Counted from the first letter of the stretch, positions 1 through 10,461 are shown. The stretch: 64,000 nt of DNA from Bathymodiolus brooksi (GCA_963680875.1 OY804589.1:21224413-21288412); one strand, 5' to 3'. Numbers and translations are program-made. The notes: a model not told the origin generated them from the sequence alone.

Positions 1-41
1 TGGATTAGCAAAAGTAATTTGCATAAAGTATAATGAATGGA

Positions 42-315
42 AATATCTTTTCAACTATGATGATGAAGCCCGCTTTGTACGAGAACAACATGCTGCTAGA
101 TCACCGAAACAACAGTCCATTGGTAGACATGTCGCTTCACTCGGACAAATTATTCTGATTCCGAGCCAACCCATCTTTGCTCCTTAATGCCAGGTGTTTG
201 AAGCAACAAATACCATTTTTTTAGTTTTTGGTCATACCAGACCAGGACTCGAACTCATGACCTACAACACACGATTCAAGAACATGAGGCGATCATGCTG
301 ACCATTACACCACTG
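42..315 (-). mobile_element. SINE-B (tRNA-derived)
   Basis: On the minus strand a tRNA-like head (GTGGTGTAATGGTCAGCATG as A box, GAGTTCGAGTCCTGG as B box) is followed by the shared body GTTGGCTCGGAATCAGAATAA and ACAAAGCGGGC. It belongs to the family at 34515, 36962 and 42810. Confidence 0.65.
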
Positions 316-436
316 GTGTGGTCTACTTTAAGTCATATATTTAATCAAGATTCAAGAACAAACATAGCATTTATGAATATACTAATTAAATGAAAATATA
401 CAATATATATAACTGATATAGAAATAGTTTACATAC

Positions 437-510
437 AGGAACCTGAACTGCATTAATAAAGTTTGATCTTCCTTTCTCAAACGTTGTAAGGTACAGCCTT
501 GTACTGTCCA
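437..510 (-). CDS. Gene A exon 20: phosphatase D2, INAV motif (last exon in window)
   Basis: A 74-bp exon (acceptor CTTTACAG, donor GTATGTAA, phase 1 to 0) encoding DSTRLYLTTF and SNFINAVQVP, the D2 counterpart of exon 12. I preferred the donor after Pro to the earlier GTTCCT because it keeps the family's INAxxVP pattern and exon 12's phase. The rest of D2 lies off the left edge. Confidence 0.7.
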
Positions 511-673
511 CTGTAAAGAAAAGTTGGCAATACGAAAACGTAAATCGATGTGATTGTTATTTTTGCGAAGGTGTCCGCTTAAATTAATCAGCGTGTAATC
601 AACCTGCGAAACATGTCGAAAAACCATACAGTTGTGTACTGGACTGTCTTTTTGTTATGCATATTTATATTAT

Positions 674-925
674 CCGTGGTGGTCGTGACCGCATGATAGT
701 TGGATTTACAACTACCTATGCAATCAGTGAATATCACTACTAACGTTGTAATTTGGAATACCACTAAGACGATACAACATCATGTAATAAAATTTGTCAG
801 TGACTTACGGCGGGTCGGTAGTTTTCTTTGGGTACTCCGGTTTCCTCCAACAATAAAACTGACCGCCACGATATAACTGAAATATTGTTGAAAGTGGCGT
901 TAAACACCATAACCCTAATCTCCTC
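674..925 (+). mobile_element. SINE-A (tRNA-derived), near full length
   Basis: The head GTGGTCGTGACCGCATGATAG is followed by the conserved body GTACTCCGGTTTCCTCC, the conserved CCGCCACGATATAACTGAAA and a GGCGTTAAACACC tail. The B box is eroded here (ATTTGGAATACC). Confidence 0.7.
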
Positions 926-1470
926 GGTCATCTTATGTCGTGGTGTAGTCTTGTATTAGTGATTTTATATTTAAATGAACCTCGTGAATGGCTCATTTAT
1001 ATATATAATCTTTATTCTCATAATCCAAAATACAATGGTATAACAATTCAAGAAGACAGGAGGAAACAATTCCACAATTTTCTCCATTTTTGTTTTCTCT
1101 CTCTATTTGTGGACAGAATGACAAATACTAAAGAACATACCTGTAATGTATAACTATGAAATGCCAGTAGATATTTAAATCCTGTATTGTGTAAACATAC
1201 ATTGTATATGGGATATAATTGCAATTTACATTTGCTTATCCCAGATGTTAGACCATTGTAGTGTATCATATAACAACATTATCTACAATGAAATATACCC
1301 TTTTACTAATGAAGTGTATGTTCACACAGCATACCACGAGTAATGCTAGACTGGTACATAAAAGTAAAGCTATTTATAAGATACATCACAGCGCATTGTG
1401 CCCATAAAATGCATTATTCACAGACCAATGTGAACAATACAACACTTCCTATTCATCTAATAATACTAAC

Positions 1471-1570
1471 TGACAACACTATTTCGATCTCTGTTTTTAT
1501 TGATGTTCTCGGTGCTCATGGCTGCTATATATTCCGGCGATTCGTGCTCCGATTTTTTGGCTTCCAGCAT
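1471..1570 (-). CDS. Gene A exon 19: start of phosphatase D2
   Basis: A 100-bp exon (acceptor TTTTTAG, donor GTTAGT) containing NINKNRDRNSVV, the D2 counterpart of the KNRY loop in exon 11. It aligns without gaps to KNRYKTTLP and has the same 3' phase (1). The recognition Tyr is replaced by Asp, as is common in catalytically weak or inactive D2 domains. Confidence 0.72.
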
Positions 1571-1670
1571 CTAAAAATGATTGCATAAAATATGATATGT
1601 TAGGAGGGCTCGTGTCTTATTTACATTATTTATGTGTGTTTGCGTATAGTGGTGTCCGACACTTAGTGTT

Positions 1671-2030
1671 TTGTGTGTTTGTTTTGTTTGTCTTCGTCGT
1701 GTCTACTCTATGTTGCCAGTTGCTCTGGATTGTCCTTTTTTGATTGCCCCTTCGGTATACTCTAACGTTTATTTTCGTTCTGTGTCTTGTGTACCCGGTG
1801 TTGCCAGTTTCTCTGGATTGTCCTTTTTTGATTGCCTCTTCAGTTTTCGGTAACGTTTATTTTCGTTCTGTGTCTTGCATACCCGGTGTTGCCAGTTTCT
1901 CTGGATTGTCCTTTCTTGATTGCCCCTTCGGTATTCTCTAACTTTTATTTTCGTCCTGTGTCTTGTGTATCCGGTGTTGCCAGTTTCTCTGGATTGTTCT
2001 TTTTTGATTGTCCCTTCGCTAATCTCTAAC
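1671..2030 (+). repeat. 88-bp tandem repeat inside dispersed repeat R-B
   Basis: Four units of about 88 bp with GTTGCCAGTTTCTCTGGATTG, TTTTTTGATTGCCCCTTCGG and TTTATTTTCG. Single copies of this unit occur in other R-B copies (about 9885-9970 reversed, 11760-11875 forward), so here an internal segment of the repeat has been amplified. The apparent 65-codon ORFs it creates are artefacts of the period. Confidence 0.85.
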
Positions 2031-2199
2031 GTCTATTGATTAAATGAGAAATATATTGTAACATAAATAACATTATAATCTTGTATACTAAAACAGTATA
2101 ACTATCGTGGAAAACGACTTCTGGATAAATTAACATTTGAATATGCATCATGGTAAGTGAAATATCTAATTTTTGAGCATATCCAACAACGTTAACGAA

Positions 2200-2425
2200 G
2201 AGTTTGAAGACAACAAAGGTGGTGAATCCGTAAATCAAAGAAGGCCAGTCAACACAATGGGCAAACAAAAAGCGCAAAAGGACAAACAGCGATCTACAAA
2301 TCAATACACAGTAAACAATAGATCGAGTAACACGAGCCCAACTAAACACCGGGGGAGAACACAGGTGCTCTGGAAGGATAAGCAGTTCCTGCTCCACTAG
2401 TGGCACCCGCCGTTTTACTCTAGTT
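2200..2425 (-). mobile_element. Dispersed repeat R-B copy
   Basis: Read on the minus strand: GGCGGGTGCCACTAGTGGAG, CTGCTTATCCTTCCAGAGCA, a purine-poor middle and TCGTGTTACTCGATC. The same order appears at 9970-10165 and, more diverged, at 3540-3690 and 12340-12640. I recognise this as a repeat type common in mussel genomes. No coding capacity is evident. Confidence 0.6.
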
Positions 2426-2469
2426 ACAAACCGTATGATAAGTTATTTACTGCTCATTAGACTCCGTAC

Positions 2470-2619
2470 CTTAAATTCTTCGTTAATCCTTTGCTGATTA
2501 ATGGGACGTTTGTCTGACTGGATATCCCTCCATACTTCATTGAACTTCTCTTTCTGTATACTGGTGTCCATCATGGTAAACGCTTCAAGTAAAGCGTAAT
2601 GTAGACAGACGTATTGGTG
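2470..2619 (-). CDS. Gene A exon 18: end of phosphatase D1 and D1-D2 linker
   Basis: A 150-bp phase-0 exon. HQYVCLHYALLEAF completes the Q-loop and last helix of D1 (family pattern QY.F.H..LLEA). RINEEFK then matches the opening helix of a second PTP domain, showing that this is a tandem-domain receptor phosphatase. Acceptor TTTTACAG, donor GTACGG. Confidence 0.9.
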
Positions 2620-2734
2620 CTGTAAAAATATATGTTGATGCATTACACAAACTCCATGACTTATTTTAATATTCGGCGTAATTTGAGGTGCAGTTAGGTT
2701 ATGGTGTGTAATGCCACTTGCAAAATCACCCACC

Positions 2735-2897
2735 TGTCACAAGTCACTGATAAACTTTATCACACAATGTTGTATCGAGTACACATCGCCTGAGCGGGAT
2801 TGGAACTCACAACGTTGGTGGTGATAGACACTGATTACATAGGTAGTTGTAAATCCAACTATCATACGATCACGACTGCCCCCCCCCCCCCCCCCCA
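2735..2897 (-). mobile_element. SINE-A head, flanked by a poly(C) tract
   Basis: The reverse complement of the tRNA-like half: GAGTTCCAATCCCGCTC (B box) and GGATTTACAACTACCTATG. A run of about 20 C (2877-2896) abuts it, an unstable homopolymer in the intron between exons 17 and 18. Confidence 0.65.
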
Positions 2898-2971
2898 GCG
2901 TAATTTGAAACAGACGAAGTAACATTAATATATTCGTATGACACGTTCGACAAATATAATGTTTTACTTAC

Positions 2972-3107
2972 AGGAGTCTGGATCATATTCATACGACTGT
3001 ATCTCATTTTCATGACAAACTTAGCAATATTAACATAGCCAGTGGTACGACCTTCTTCCAACAAAGCATCTAGTGCAATGTATGTCCCGGTTCTACCAAT
3101 GCCAGCA
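2972..3107 (-). CDS. Gene A exon 17: phosphatase D1, catalytic signature SAGIGRTG
   Basis: A 136-bp exon completing the catalytic P-loop as HC-SAGIGRTGTYIALD, with the invariant phosphate-binding Arg. It ends NMIQTP, the start of the Q-loop. The acceptor is ATTACAG and the donor GTAAGT. All residues required for catalysis in D1 are present across exons 11, 16, 17 and 18. Confidence 0.93.
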
Positions 3108-3539
3108 CTGTAATATATACACAATATGCTAAGTGCACGAACATTCAATGACTCTGCTATTGTACTGATGATGTTGATGATGTCGTTCTTTTCCTGCTAT
3201 ATGCTGTGGTCTGTTTGAGTGTGGAAGTGAATAAGTGCAGATTTTATAATAATTGTTTCTTTATATCTATTTTGTCGTTGGATATCTATTCATAAGGAGG
3301 TGGAGAGTTTGGATCAAATTAACCTGTGTTTGGGTCGATCGGTTCTATACAAGGATATACATTTCCATCAGCATATGCCGAGGTCTTTTTATGATCAAGG
3401 ATTTGTGGTGAGAGGTAGTTGTTAGTTTTGTTGGTATTGTTGAAGTTGTTGACCTATATTTTTCACAACGGACTGGTTCGTTTAATTTCTATTATCACTG
3501 ATATCAAGAACTCAAATACTGCAAATAGCTGTATAAGAA

Positions 3540-3690
3540 GAAGACTTTGAAGATTCGAAAAGGGTGATCAGAATCCGTAAATTGGAAGACAGAAAACACA
3601 ATAGTTAAAAGAAAATAAACCAAAAAGATAAACAACGATCTACAAAACACTACACTGAAAACTAAAGATCCAGCACAATTAATGTATAGC
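3540..3690 (-). repeat. Dispersed repeat R-B fragment
   Basis: A diverged R-B middle segment (plus strand: AAGATAAACAACGATCTAC, then ACTAAAGATC), in the intron between exons 16 and 17. Confidence 0.4.
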
Positions 3691-3889
3691 CCAATGCATT
3701 AAAATTGAAAATGTTGATTATCAATTGGGGCGGGAAAAAAAACAATTCTGAATTTGACATGTCATTTTCTTACCAATTACCTTAAGTAAATACTTTCATA
3801 AGAAATTACTTAAAATTCAATATTTTATTCTTTATTCATTGGGCTGGCTTATGCATATTTTAATCATAACCTAAAATATAATTAAAATC

Positions 3890-4058
3890 TGATTCAACCC
3901 ACCATTCCTTTAGAAACGCCTGTAACAAGTCAGGGTTATTACGGTTTTCACAGTTTTCCGGTTGTTGACTGATTTTGTCTGTTTATATACTTATGAGTTT
4001 TGACTTTCCCTTTGTAAGATTGTTCGGAGTTCGGTAATTTTGTTATTACCCTTATACA
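3890..4058 (-). repeat. Dispersed repeat R-A copy 1
   Basis: The reverse complement of copies at 5424-5625 and 7585-7750. Hallmarks are CAACCGGAAAACTG, GACTTGGTACAGGCATTTCC and GTGGGTTGAATCAGA. It is AT-rich, has no long ORF and resembles a repeat common in mussel genomes. Confidence 0.6.
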
Positions 4059-4291
4059 CAATTCACCACACGCCAGGACAAATATGTGGCATCCAAAGCA
4101 TACTGTAATGGCTTGGATATACTTTAATATTGCACGACTCGCTATTCCATGGAACACAACAAACATGATTCATTACGATCAAAAGAACGGGATACAATAG
4201 GCTTCTATGAGTAATCAAATTGAATTTGTATGGCATAATAAAAAACATATTGGGTATCGATGTAATTTGAATTTAAATACTATATGCTTAC

Positions 4292-4440
4292 CTGCAGTGA
4301 ATCAGAAGTGGACTACTTTCCGTTGGATTATGGTCTGTCGTGACATGTCTGTGAAATAGTACTAGATACAGTGGATCTGGTGTTCCATGATCTGGCCAAG
4401 CTGTAAAGTGGTGCTGGGTTACAAATCTCTTCTCTTTTGT
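4292..4440 (-). CDS. Gene A exon 16: phosphatase D1, WPD loop and start of P-loop
   Basis: A 149-bp exon with HHFTAWPDHGTPDP, including the general-acid Asp of the WPD loop. It ends LLIHC plus two bases, so the intron interrupts the P-loop right after the catalytic Cys. I set the start at the CTAG acceptor (4441) to keep phase 0 with exon 15. Donor GTAAGC. Confidence 0.9.
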
Positions 4441-4689
4441 CTAGATTGTGGTAGATTAAATGCATATAATCATATTGTAATAATTGCATATACATTTACT
4501 AAGTACATGTGTTCTCGTTGTGAATTGATATAAGGATATAAGGAACACTGTGGAAAAGAAGATGGCAGAGCGTATATCTTTGTATATCATTTTGTACAGC
4601 TTTTGTTTTATATGTGACATAGAATAACCAAAATACACATTTACATTAATATAACGGTTAATGGGTCTTCCAAAATCGGTTGATCAACA

Positions 4690-4945
4690 GTACATTATTT
4701 GTATGGTAGGTAGTTAGATGTACATCTACCTATATATCAATCAACACCTACCTATAATAAAACTTGGGAGTTTGATTGTCGCCCATGGGGGATTATACTA
4801 GATTCAGTTGTGTGGACAATAGCCTTGCCAGTGACCTGAGGCAGCCGGGTGGTTACTACCCGAGTACTACGGTTTTCCCTACAAATAAACTAACTGGAAG
4901 GATATAAGTGAAATAGTGTTAGACACGTAATAACTAATTCAGAAG
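4690..4945 (+). mobile_element. Diverged SINE-A relative
   Basis: It follows the SINE-A plan (tRNA-like start, CGAGTACTACGGTTTTCCC, ATAAACTAACTGGAAGGATATA, AAATAGTGTTAGACACG) with many changes. It may be a separate subfamily. Confidence 0.45.
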
Positions 4946-5251
4946 TTCGACTAGAAATTCCCCTTTATAAATCAAAATACAGAGTACATATGACCATGTT
5001 TATCGTGTTGGTTTCAACCTACCAAAAAAAAAAAAATCCCACCATAAAAACCCCTACCAAAAAACCCAAAGCAAAATCGCAATAAATACGTTTTTTGACA
5101 TATTTTTATATTGATTTCAGATTCGAGAGTGGAAATAACCCTCATTTGTTGAAGCTTTGGTTCATGAAGATTAAGTAAGGAGATCTTCGTTTGTTTTGTT
5201 TTTGATCAAATACAGAATTAGAAAAAAACAATTATGTAATACAAATCCAAC

Positions 5252-5380
5252 CTTTTTGTTCATAACAGATATTTCCCTTGTTACATAAGCTGCTCTTTCT
5301 TTTACTGTCACTAGTGTCAGGACTAGGCTTCCATATGTCATTGGTTTACCACCAACTGGCCAGTATCTATCACATTTAGC
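5252..5380 (-). CDS. Gene A exon 15: phosphatase D1, CDRYWP segment
   Basis: A 129-bp phase-0 exon (acceptor TATTTAG, donor GTTGGA). It starts AKCDRYWP, which directly follows LTNLEESGK as in other PTPs (K-C-x-x-Y-W-P), and then runs through YGSLVLTL and YVTREISV, the strands leading to the WPD loop. Confidence 0.9.
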
Positions 5381-5423
5381 CTAAATAGATATAAAACTTA
5401 AAAAGTAAAAATACCTACAAATA

Positions 5424-5625
5424 AGGATAATAACAAAATTACCGAACACCGAGTAATCTTCCAAAGGGAAAGGTAAAACTCATATGTCAACAAACAGACA
5501 AAATCAATCAACAACCGGAAAACTGGGAAAACCGCAATGGCCCTGACTTGGTACAGGCATTTCCAAAGAATTGGTGGGTTGAATCAGATTTTACGGTGCC
5601 AAACCTCCCGCTTCCATTACGTTAA
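5424..5625 (+). repeat. Dispersed repeat R-A copy 2
   Basis: The best-preserved R-A copy, extending past GGTTGAATCAGATTTTACGG to CCAAACCTCCCGCTTCC, in the intron between exons 14 and 15. Confidence 0.6.
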
Positions 5626-5849
5626 AAGGTTCCGGTTGTCACTATAACAGCATTTTTAACAATACTGGGACAAATTAGGTATAATAGTAGTCAACGCAGT
5701 ACTTTATGAAAATCCATCGTTTATTGTCGTCTGCAGAACGGTTTAACTAAACGGTAATCTTCTTACACAATTTGATTTCAAATGAGATGTTAAATGACGT
5801 CATGTCTAAACCACGATTACTTAATCCTTATCTTTATACATTTTCATAT

Positions 5850-6870
5850 TTACTTTATTAAAATCCATCGCTTATTATCGTCTCTGCAGAGACAGAATAT
5901 TTTTCGACAAGATCTTGGTATCGGAAAATAAACTTTATAAGAGATAAGGCGAATCTTTGTATAGCCCTGGTCCAGTAGCCTGTTTCTCAGATAAAGATGA
6001 CGTTTCAAGAAATCAGAATAATTGCTACTGCTCCTTGTATAACGAATCAATTGCGAGATGTAAACACCATTTGCAGGAAAAGCTGGTATATTGCTGCACA
6101 TATTTGGAAAATTTATGATTTTAAAATTGAAATCATCCCGTTTATCATAAATTTTAGTACTGAGTTGATCACTGTCGTCAAATCCGAGGTATAAGTCCTA
6201 AAATGATGCGGACGAAGCTGTATCTGTGGTTTCTTTAACTTCCTGCTCTGGAGGATATATCAATGGAAGAAATTCTGCAAATCTAGTATTATTGATAGAT
6301 AAAGCCTCATCAATATACCTGTATGTGAAATCAAAGGATATAGCTTCATGAATTTTCTAATCTTTTACAAGATTTTGAAGAAACTCCGACTCATATGAGT
6401 ATAAAAATAAATCGGCTAGAAGAGGGGCACAATTCGTACCCATTGTTATGCCGACGATCTGCTGAAACAGTGCCCTCCAAAGGAGACAAATATGTTATCG
6501 ATGAGGAACTCCAGCATACTGATCACTTGCTCTTCGGAGTAGCATGTTTTACCTTTTTGAATTTTGTTTGAAACATATGTGGAATTGTAGCTTAATACAA
6601 CAAATTTTGAGCCATCGTTTCTATGACTGAAAGCTTTGTGAATGGTTTCTTTTAAGTGGGTTTTTAATTTGTCATGCGGTTGGGTGGTATACAGGGTTGA
6701 AAAATCAAAAGATCTTTAGAGTTTTTTAAAATCCACATGTGATTTATGCCACTACGCGAGTAAACAGTTTCACAATATTTCTGTTGTCCCTCTTTTACTG
6801 CAGAAATAATCTTTGTCAGGATTATCATGTATTTAATATATTTACTACATATAGAGTGGAATAAACCCAT
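5850..6870 (-). pseudogene. Reverse-transcriptase relic of an unnamed retroelement
   Basis: Minus-strand fragments in shifting frames: IYSR-type YSRSGINHMWILKNSKDLL, then SFDFSTLYTTQPHDKLK, SKFVVLSYNSTYVSNK, MLEFLIDNIFVSFGG, and finally NIPAFPANGVYISQLIRYTR. The segment order and sequence match a reverse-transcriptase family I associate with mollusc genomes, but I cannot place its clade. A Penelope-like origin is possible. There are many stops and at least three frameshifts. Confidence 0.6.
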
Positions 6871-6872
6871 AA

Positions 6873-6985
6873 GAGGTCGTGATCGGAAAATAGTTGGATT
6901 TACAAACTATCGATGCAATCAGTGTCTATCAGCACTAACGTTGTGAGGTATAATGCCGAATTGGCGTTAAACACCATAACCCTTA
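6873..6985 (+). mobile_element. SINE-A with internal deletion
   Basis: The tRNA-like head is joined directly to the TTGGCGTTAAACACC tail; the central body is missing. Confidence 0.55.
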
Positions 6986-7019
6986 CACTAACCCAATGAA
7001 ACAATAAAATATCGAATAA

Positions 7020-7305
7020 TAACGTAGATATCACATTTAGAGCGCAGGACGTTTTCTGGAATAATCGTCATCAGGTACACTCAAAGTAAAAACAATTGAA
7101 ATCTAAATAATGTAAAAAACCAAAGCCCTAAAGGGAACCTTGGTTTTAATAATAATTACATTATTTAGAAATTGTAAATTTCAGTAATATATAAATATCT
7201 GATATACAATGTGTGTGGGAAACATTGACTATTGGGTGGATCATACCTTGTTGGACTAATAGTCCACCAGCAGAGATATCGATCCAGTGATTCAAATTAG
7301 ATATC
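7020..7305 (+). mobile_element. Minisatellite-bearing element, single-monomer relic
   Basis: The diverged leader (GTAGATATCAC, TACACTCAAAG, ATAATTACATTATTTAG) is followed by one monomer with GGACTAATAGTCCACCAGCAG at about 7252-7272. It shows the unexpanded state of the element. It lies in the intron between gene A exons 14 and 15. Confidence 0.6.
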
Positions 7306-7467
7306 TAAACATAATTAATATCTAGTATAGATTAATATGCAACAATATCACTAACCATTTATTCTTGTTTAGATATTTAAAACAAAGCATACACCTATAA
7401 AGAGCATAATTGATTAGAAGCAAGTCATAAACATTTGACATCTTACACACAAAAGGAAAACAAGGTT

Positions 7468-7874
7468 GGTCTATGGTGTTTAACGTCAATTTCCACAATA
7501 TCTCAGCTATATCGTGGCGGTCAGCTTTATTGGTGGAAGGGAACCGGAGTACCCGGAGAAAACCACATACCCGTCGCAAATAAGGGTAATAACAAAATTA
7601 CCGTACACCAAGCAATCTTCTAACGGGAAAGGCAAAACTCATATGTCAACAAACAGACACAATCAGTTAACAACCGGAAAACTGGGGAAATCGCAATGGC
7701 TCTGACTTGGTACAGGCATTTCCAAAGAATTGATGGGTTGAATCAGATCACATACTGTTGTATTGAGTACACTCCACCATGAGCGGGATTCAAACTCACA
7801 ACTTCAGTGGTGATAGGTACTGATTGCCAATGTAGTTGTATATCCAACTACTTTATGATTACGACTACGACGGT
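7468..7874 (-). mobile_element. SINE-A split by repeat R-A
   Basis: Tail half at 7468-7584 (ATATCGTGGCGGTCAGC reversed) and head half at 7751-7874 (GAGCGGGATTCAAACTC reversed B box), separated by R-A copy 3. Confidence 0.65.
7585..7750 (+). repeat. Dispersed repeat R-A copy 3, nested in a SINE-A
   Basis: R-A sequence interrupts a minus-strand SINE-A: the SINE's tail half lies at 7468-7584 and its tRNA-like half at 7751-7874. R-A therefore inserted after the SINE, or recombined into it. Confidence 0.6.
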
Positions 7875-7940
7875 CCCAGAAAGGCAAATAAAATTGTAAA
7901 GAAAATATAGAAATTGAACTAAACAGTATAAATTAATAAC

Positions 7941-8038
7941 CTTTCCTGATTCTTCTAGATTTGTCAACATAACAATCTTCTTTACGTTGTTCTGCCAAAT
8001 CATTCTCCATTGGTCTGAAATAGTAATCTTTATCGGAC
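7941..8038 (-). CDS. Gene A exon 14: phosphatase D1, WRMIWQ...MLTNL
   Basis: A 98-bp exon that completes QGP and continues through QWRMIWQ and [13 protein letters not shown]. These are the core helix and central strand of PTP domains (family pattern FWRMIW...VMLT). The family's usual acidic or Asn residue before Phe-Trp has become SDQW, a mild change. Confidence 0.9.
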
Positions 8039-8084
8039 CTGTAAAATATTATAATGTAATACAATTCAATACAGGGCTAGGATT

Positions 8085-8345
8085 AGGGTTATAAGGTGTT
8101 TAACGCCACTTTCAACAATATCGCAGCAATAATGAGGCGGTCAGCGTTTATTGAGTGATGGAAACCAGAGGACCTGGTGAAAACCACCGACCTCTCACAA
8201 ACAAACTTCTTTATCACATAATGGTGTATCGAGTACACCTCGCCTGAGCGGGATTCGAATTCACAACTTTAGTGATGATAGGCACCGATCACATAGGTAG
8301 TTGTAGATCCAACCACCATACAATCCCAACCACGACGGCCCCTGG
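8085..8345 (-). mobile_element. SINE-A, full length
   Basis: A complete reversed copy: tail GGTGTTTAACGCCACTTTC, body with GAAAACCACCGACC, GTATCGAGTACACCTCGCC, B box GGGATTCGAATTCACAAC, ending at the head near 8345. Confidence 0.7.
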
Positions 8346-8519
8346 CAGAACAGTCAAATGATTAGTCGATTAATAAGTGATTTATTTCAATTATATATGA
8401 ATTAACACATTATTCATTTTTGTAGTCTTTTTTTGCTTTTAGAGGCAGCAGTACAAATGCTACCTAATGTAATATATATAGTCTTCCGTTTTCCATTATT
8501 CGAAATATTCCGACATTTT

Positions 8520-8800
8520 ATGATAGAATGATAATAATGTATATGAAGATATCATGCAAACAAATTGTAGCTACCACAATGTGAACAAAAGCGTTATTGA
8601 TATATCATGGTTCGATACCTCTGCTGGCGGACTATTAGTCTCCGAAGGTATCATCGGCACAGTTGTCGGTGTTTCGGCACTGACATGGGTTATTAAATAT
8701 ATCTATTATTGAAATTGACAGTTCCTAATCATTAATAAAGATAAGGTTATTCTCCCTCAGACATAGATGCCCGTGGCCGATTGTTGGTGTCATGTTTAGT
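8520..8800 (-). mobile_element. Minisatellite-bearing element, inverted single-monomer relic
   Basis: Read on the minus strand it has CATGTCAGTGCCGAAACACCG, then GATGATACC, GGAGACTAATAGTCCGCCAG and GAGGTATCGAAC. This aligns with the leader-to-first-monomer junction at 47325-47400. The single monomer and opposite orientation show an independent insertion. Confidence 0.6.
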
Positions 8801-9059
8801 CACTTTAGTTTACTTGCTCCCAAAGACTTTACAACTGTTTGCTTTCCAATCTTTTGACCATGAGCGTACGCGTCGTGCGCACTAAATTCGATATCTACGC
8901 TGTTATCCATTTCGTTTCTAAGAAAAGTCAATCTGTGAATTAGAAGGGAGATAATAGTAAAAAAATGTCAGTGGTGAACTTTATACTTAGATATATATAT
9001 TCACAAAACATATGGTATCTAGATCACATGATATTCTTCCACTAACAGTGTATAACTAC

Positions 9060-9096
9060 CTTGAGATGCGATGTAACATTTGTCTTTTTCAAAACC
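9060..9096 (-). CDS. Gene A exon 13: phosphatase D1 micro-exon, YIASQG motif
   Basis: A 37-bp exon between CTTTCAG and GTAGTT that encodes GFEKDKCYIASQ and the first base of Gly. This is the conserved YIA(T/S)QGP strand. Phase 0 in and phase 1 out fit its neighbours. It is too short to be found by ORF size. Confidence 0.88.
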
Positions 9097-9655
9097 CTGA
9101 AAGGAAAATCAAGTTATCTGATAAGACCGTTCTCATTATTACAGTTTTATACACAAGAAATATATGTTTACTTTAATAATTATAATTTCCTGCTTTAATT
9201 ATCTAAGGAACATTTTCAATTTTTGAACAAGTTATACTATATAACCCGGTTTGTGAATATAATCCAAAGTATAATATGTTCAAAAATTTCCAATATTTCT
9301 TTAAACTTTAATTTTTACAAAAAAAAAGATGAATCCTCGATTTTAATAGCGATTATTTCATTGGACTATTTGAATTTGTCTGTAGCGAAGGAATACGATG
9401 GTTTCGTCACAATTCCAACTAAGGTTATCCTGTATTACCAATGTTGTTCCAGGCAGATTAGCCAATCAGATTCAAATTAACTTATTTATAATTGGAAACT
9501 TTTTATTACACATCTATTTTCAATAACACCTTTTCTAATATAAAAGACATCACATATACCAGTTTGTCTTTTTTCCTTTATTGAATATTTTCTCCTGACT
9601 GCGACAAGGAAAAAAACCACTTTCACGACAAACTTTTAACACCAGTCATACTCAC
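9097..9655. other. Intron between exons 12 and 13
   Basis: AT-rich intron. No repeat, RNA gene or further exon was recognised. Confidence 0.6.
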
Positions 9656-9732
9656 GTCAATGTAATTTGCATTGATATAGTCAGAATTTCCTGATCCATG
9701 ATCTGTTTCTAGAATTACCCTTGAATGATCAT
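9656..9732 (-). CDS. Gene A exon 12: phosphatase D1, DYINANYI motif
   Basis: A 77-bp exon (phase 1 to 0; donor GTGAGT) encoding YDHSRVIL and then SDYINANYID, the conserved motif 2 of PTP domains. The D2 exon at 437-510 has the same position and intron phases, so both domains descend from one ancestral exon set. Confidence 0.9.
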
Positions 9733-9884
9733 CTGTTTAAAGAAAATAATGCCTTCTTTTATTATTTAACTTAATATTTAAACATACTTAAACATATATA
9801 TGGTAGATTTTCTTAAACACTCTGTTTATTTTAATTACACTTAAACTTATTTTCATATTAACATTAAGTATATCAATACTAAAT

Positions 9885-10165
9885 AAACTTTAGAGAAACC
9901 CAAAGGGGCAATCGAGAATGGACAATCCAGAAATATTGGCAACATTGCCCACACAAGACAAAGGATGAAGACAAACAAAACCCGGCAGAGACAACTTAAA
10001 AGATGAGCAACACGGACTCCACCAAAAATCGGGGGTGATCCCAGGTGCTCACGAAAGGTAAGCAGTTCATGCTTCTTATATAGCACCCTCCATGGTATTC
10101 ATCTAGTCGTAGGACACCACTATGCGCAATTAACCTAACAGCACAAGGAAGACGTGAGTCCTCCT
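9885..10165 (-). mobile_element. Dispersed repeat R-B copy
   Basis: The most complete R-B. On the minus strand it runs from GGAGGACTCACGTCTTCC through GCGCATAGTGGTGTCC, GAACTGCTTACC, GATTTTTGGTGGAGTCCG to ATTTCTGGATTGTCCATTC. The outer part also matches 1600-1670, showing that the copy there extends further left than its 88-bp array. Confidence 0.6.
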
Positions 10166-10461
10166 ACAAACAACTGGAGGTAGAGACGCATCGAACATTG
10201 TTCATGCGGAAATCGTAACGGACTTCACAATACGGAACTAACATAACAACACATGCTTATTAAAGTATATAAATTACTCAACTCGACATCGAAATAGCAA
10301 AGCATTGAAGACGTAAGCAATAACAAATGGCCAAATCAGCACTGAAACTCAACTGAGACAATCAGCTATCATGATACACACATTTCCCAAATTATTATTT
10401 TATTAATTATACCATTAAAAAGTAACAATCGTAATACAATATTTCATCATTTTATACTTAC

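Noticed and set aside
382..627. The whole 81-codon minus-strand ORF as one protein
   Set aside because: The real coding content is the smaller exon 437-510 in another frame, which matches D2 and has proper splice sites.
1048..1269. A minus-strand ORF considered as a D2 phosphatase exon
   Set aside because: No PTP motif aligns, and the exon at 1471-1570 already supplies the missing D2 segment in the right phase.
1744..2029. Overlapping 65-codon ORFs with repeated Cys-Pro motifs, resembling a small secreted protein
   Set aside because: They simply follow the 88-bp tandem repeat; the same unit occurs as non-coding repeat at two other sites in other frames.
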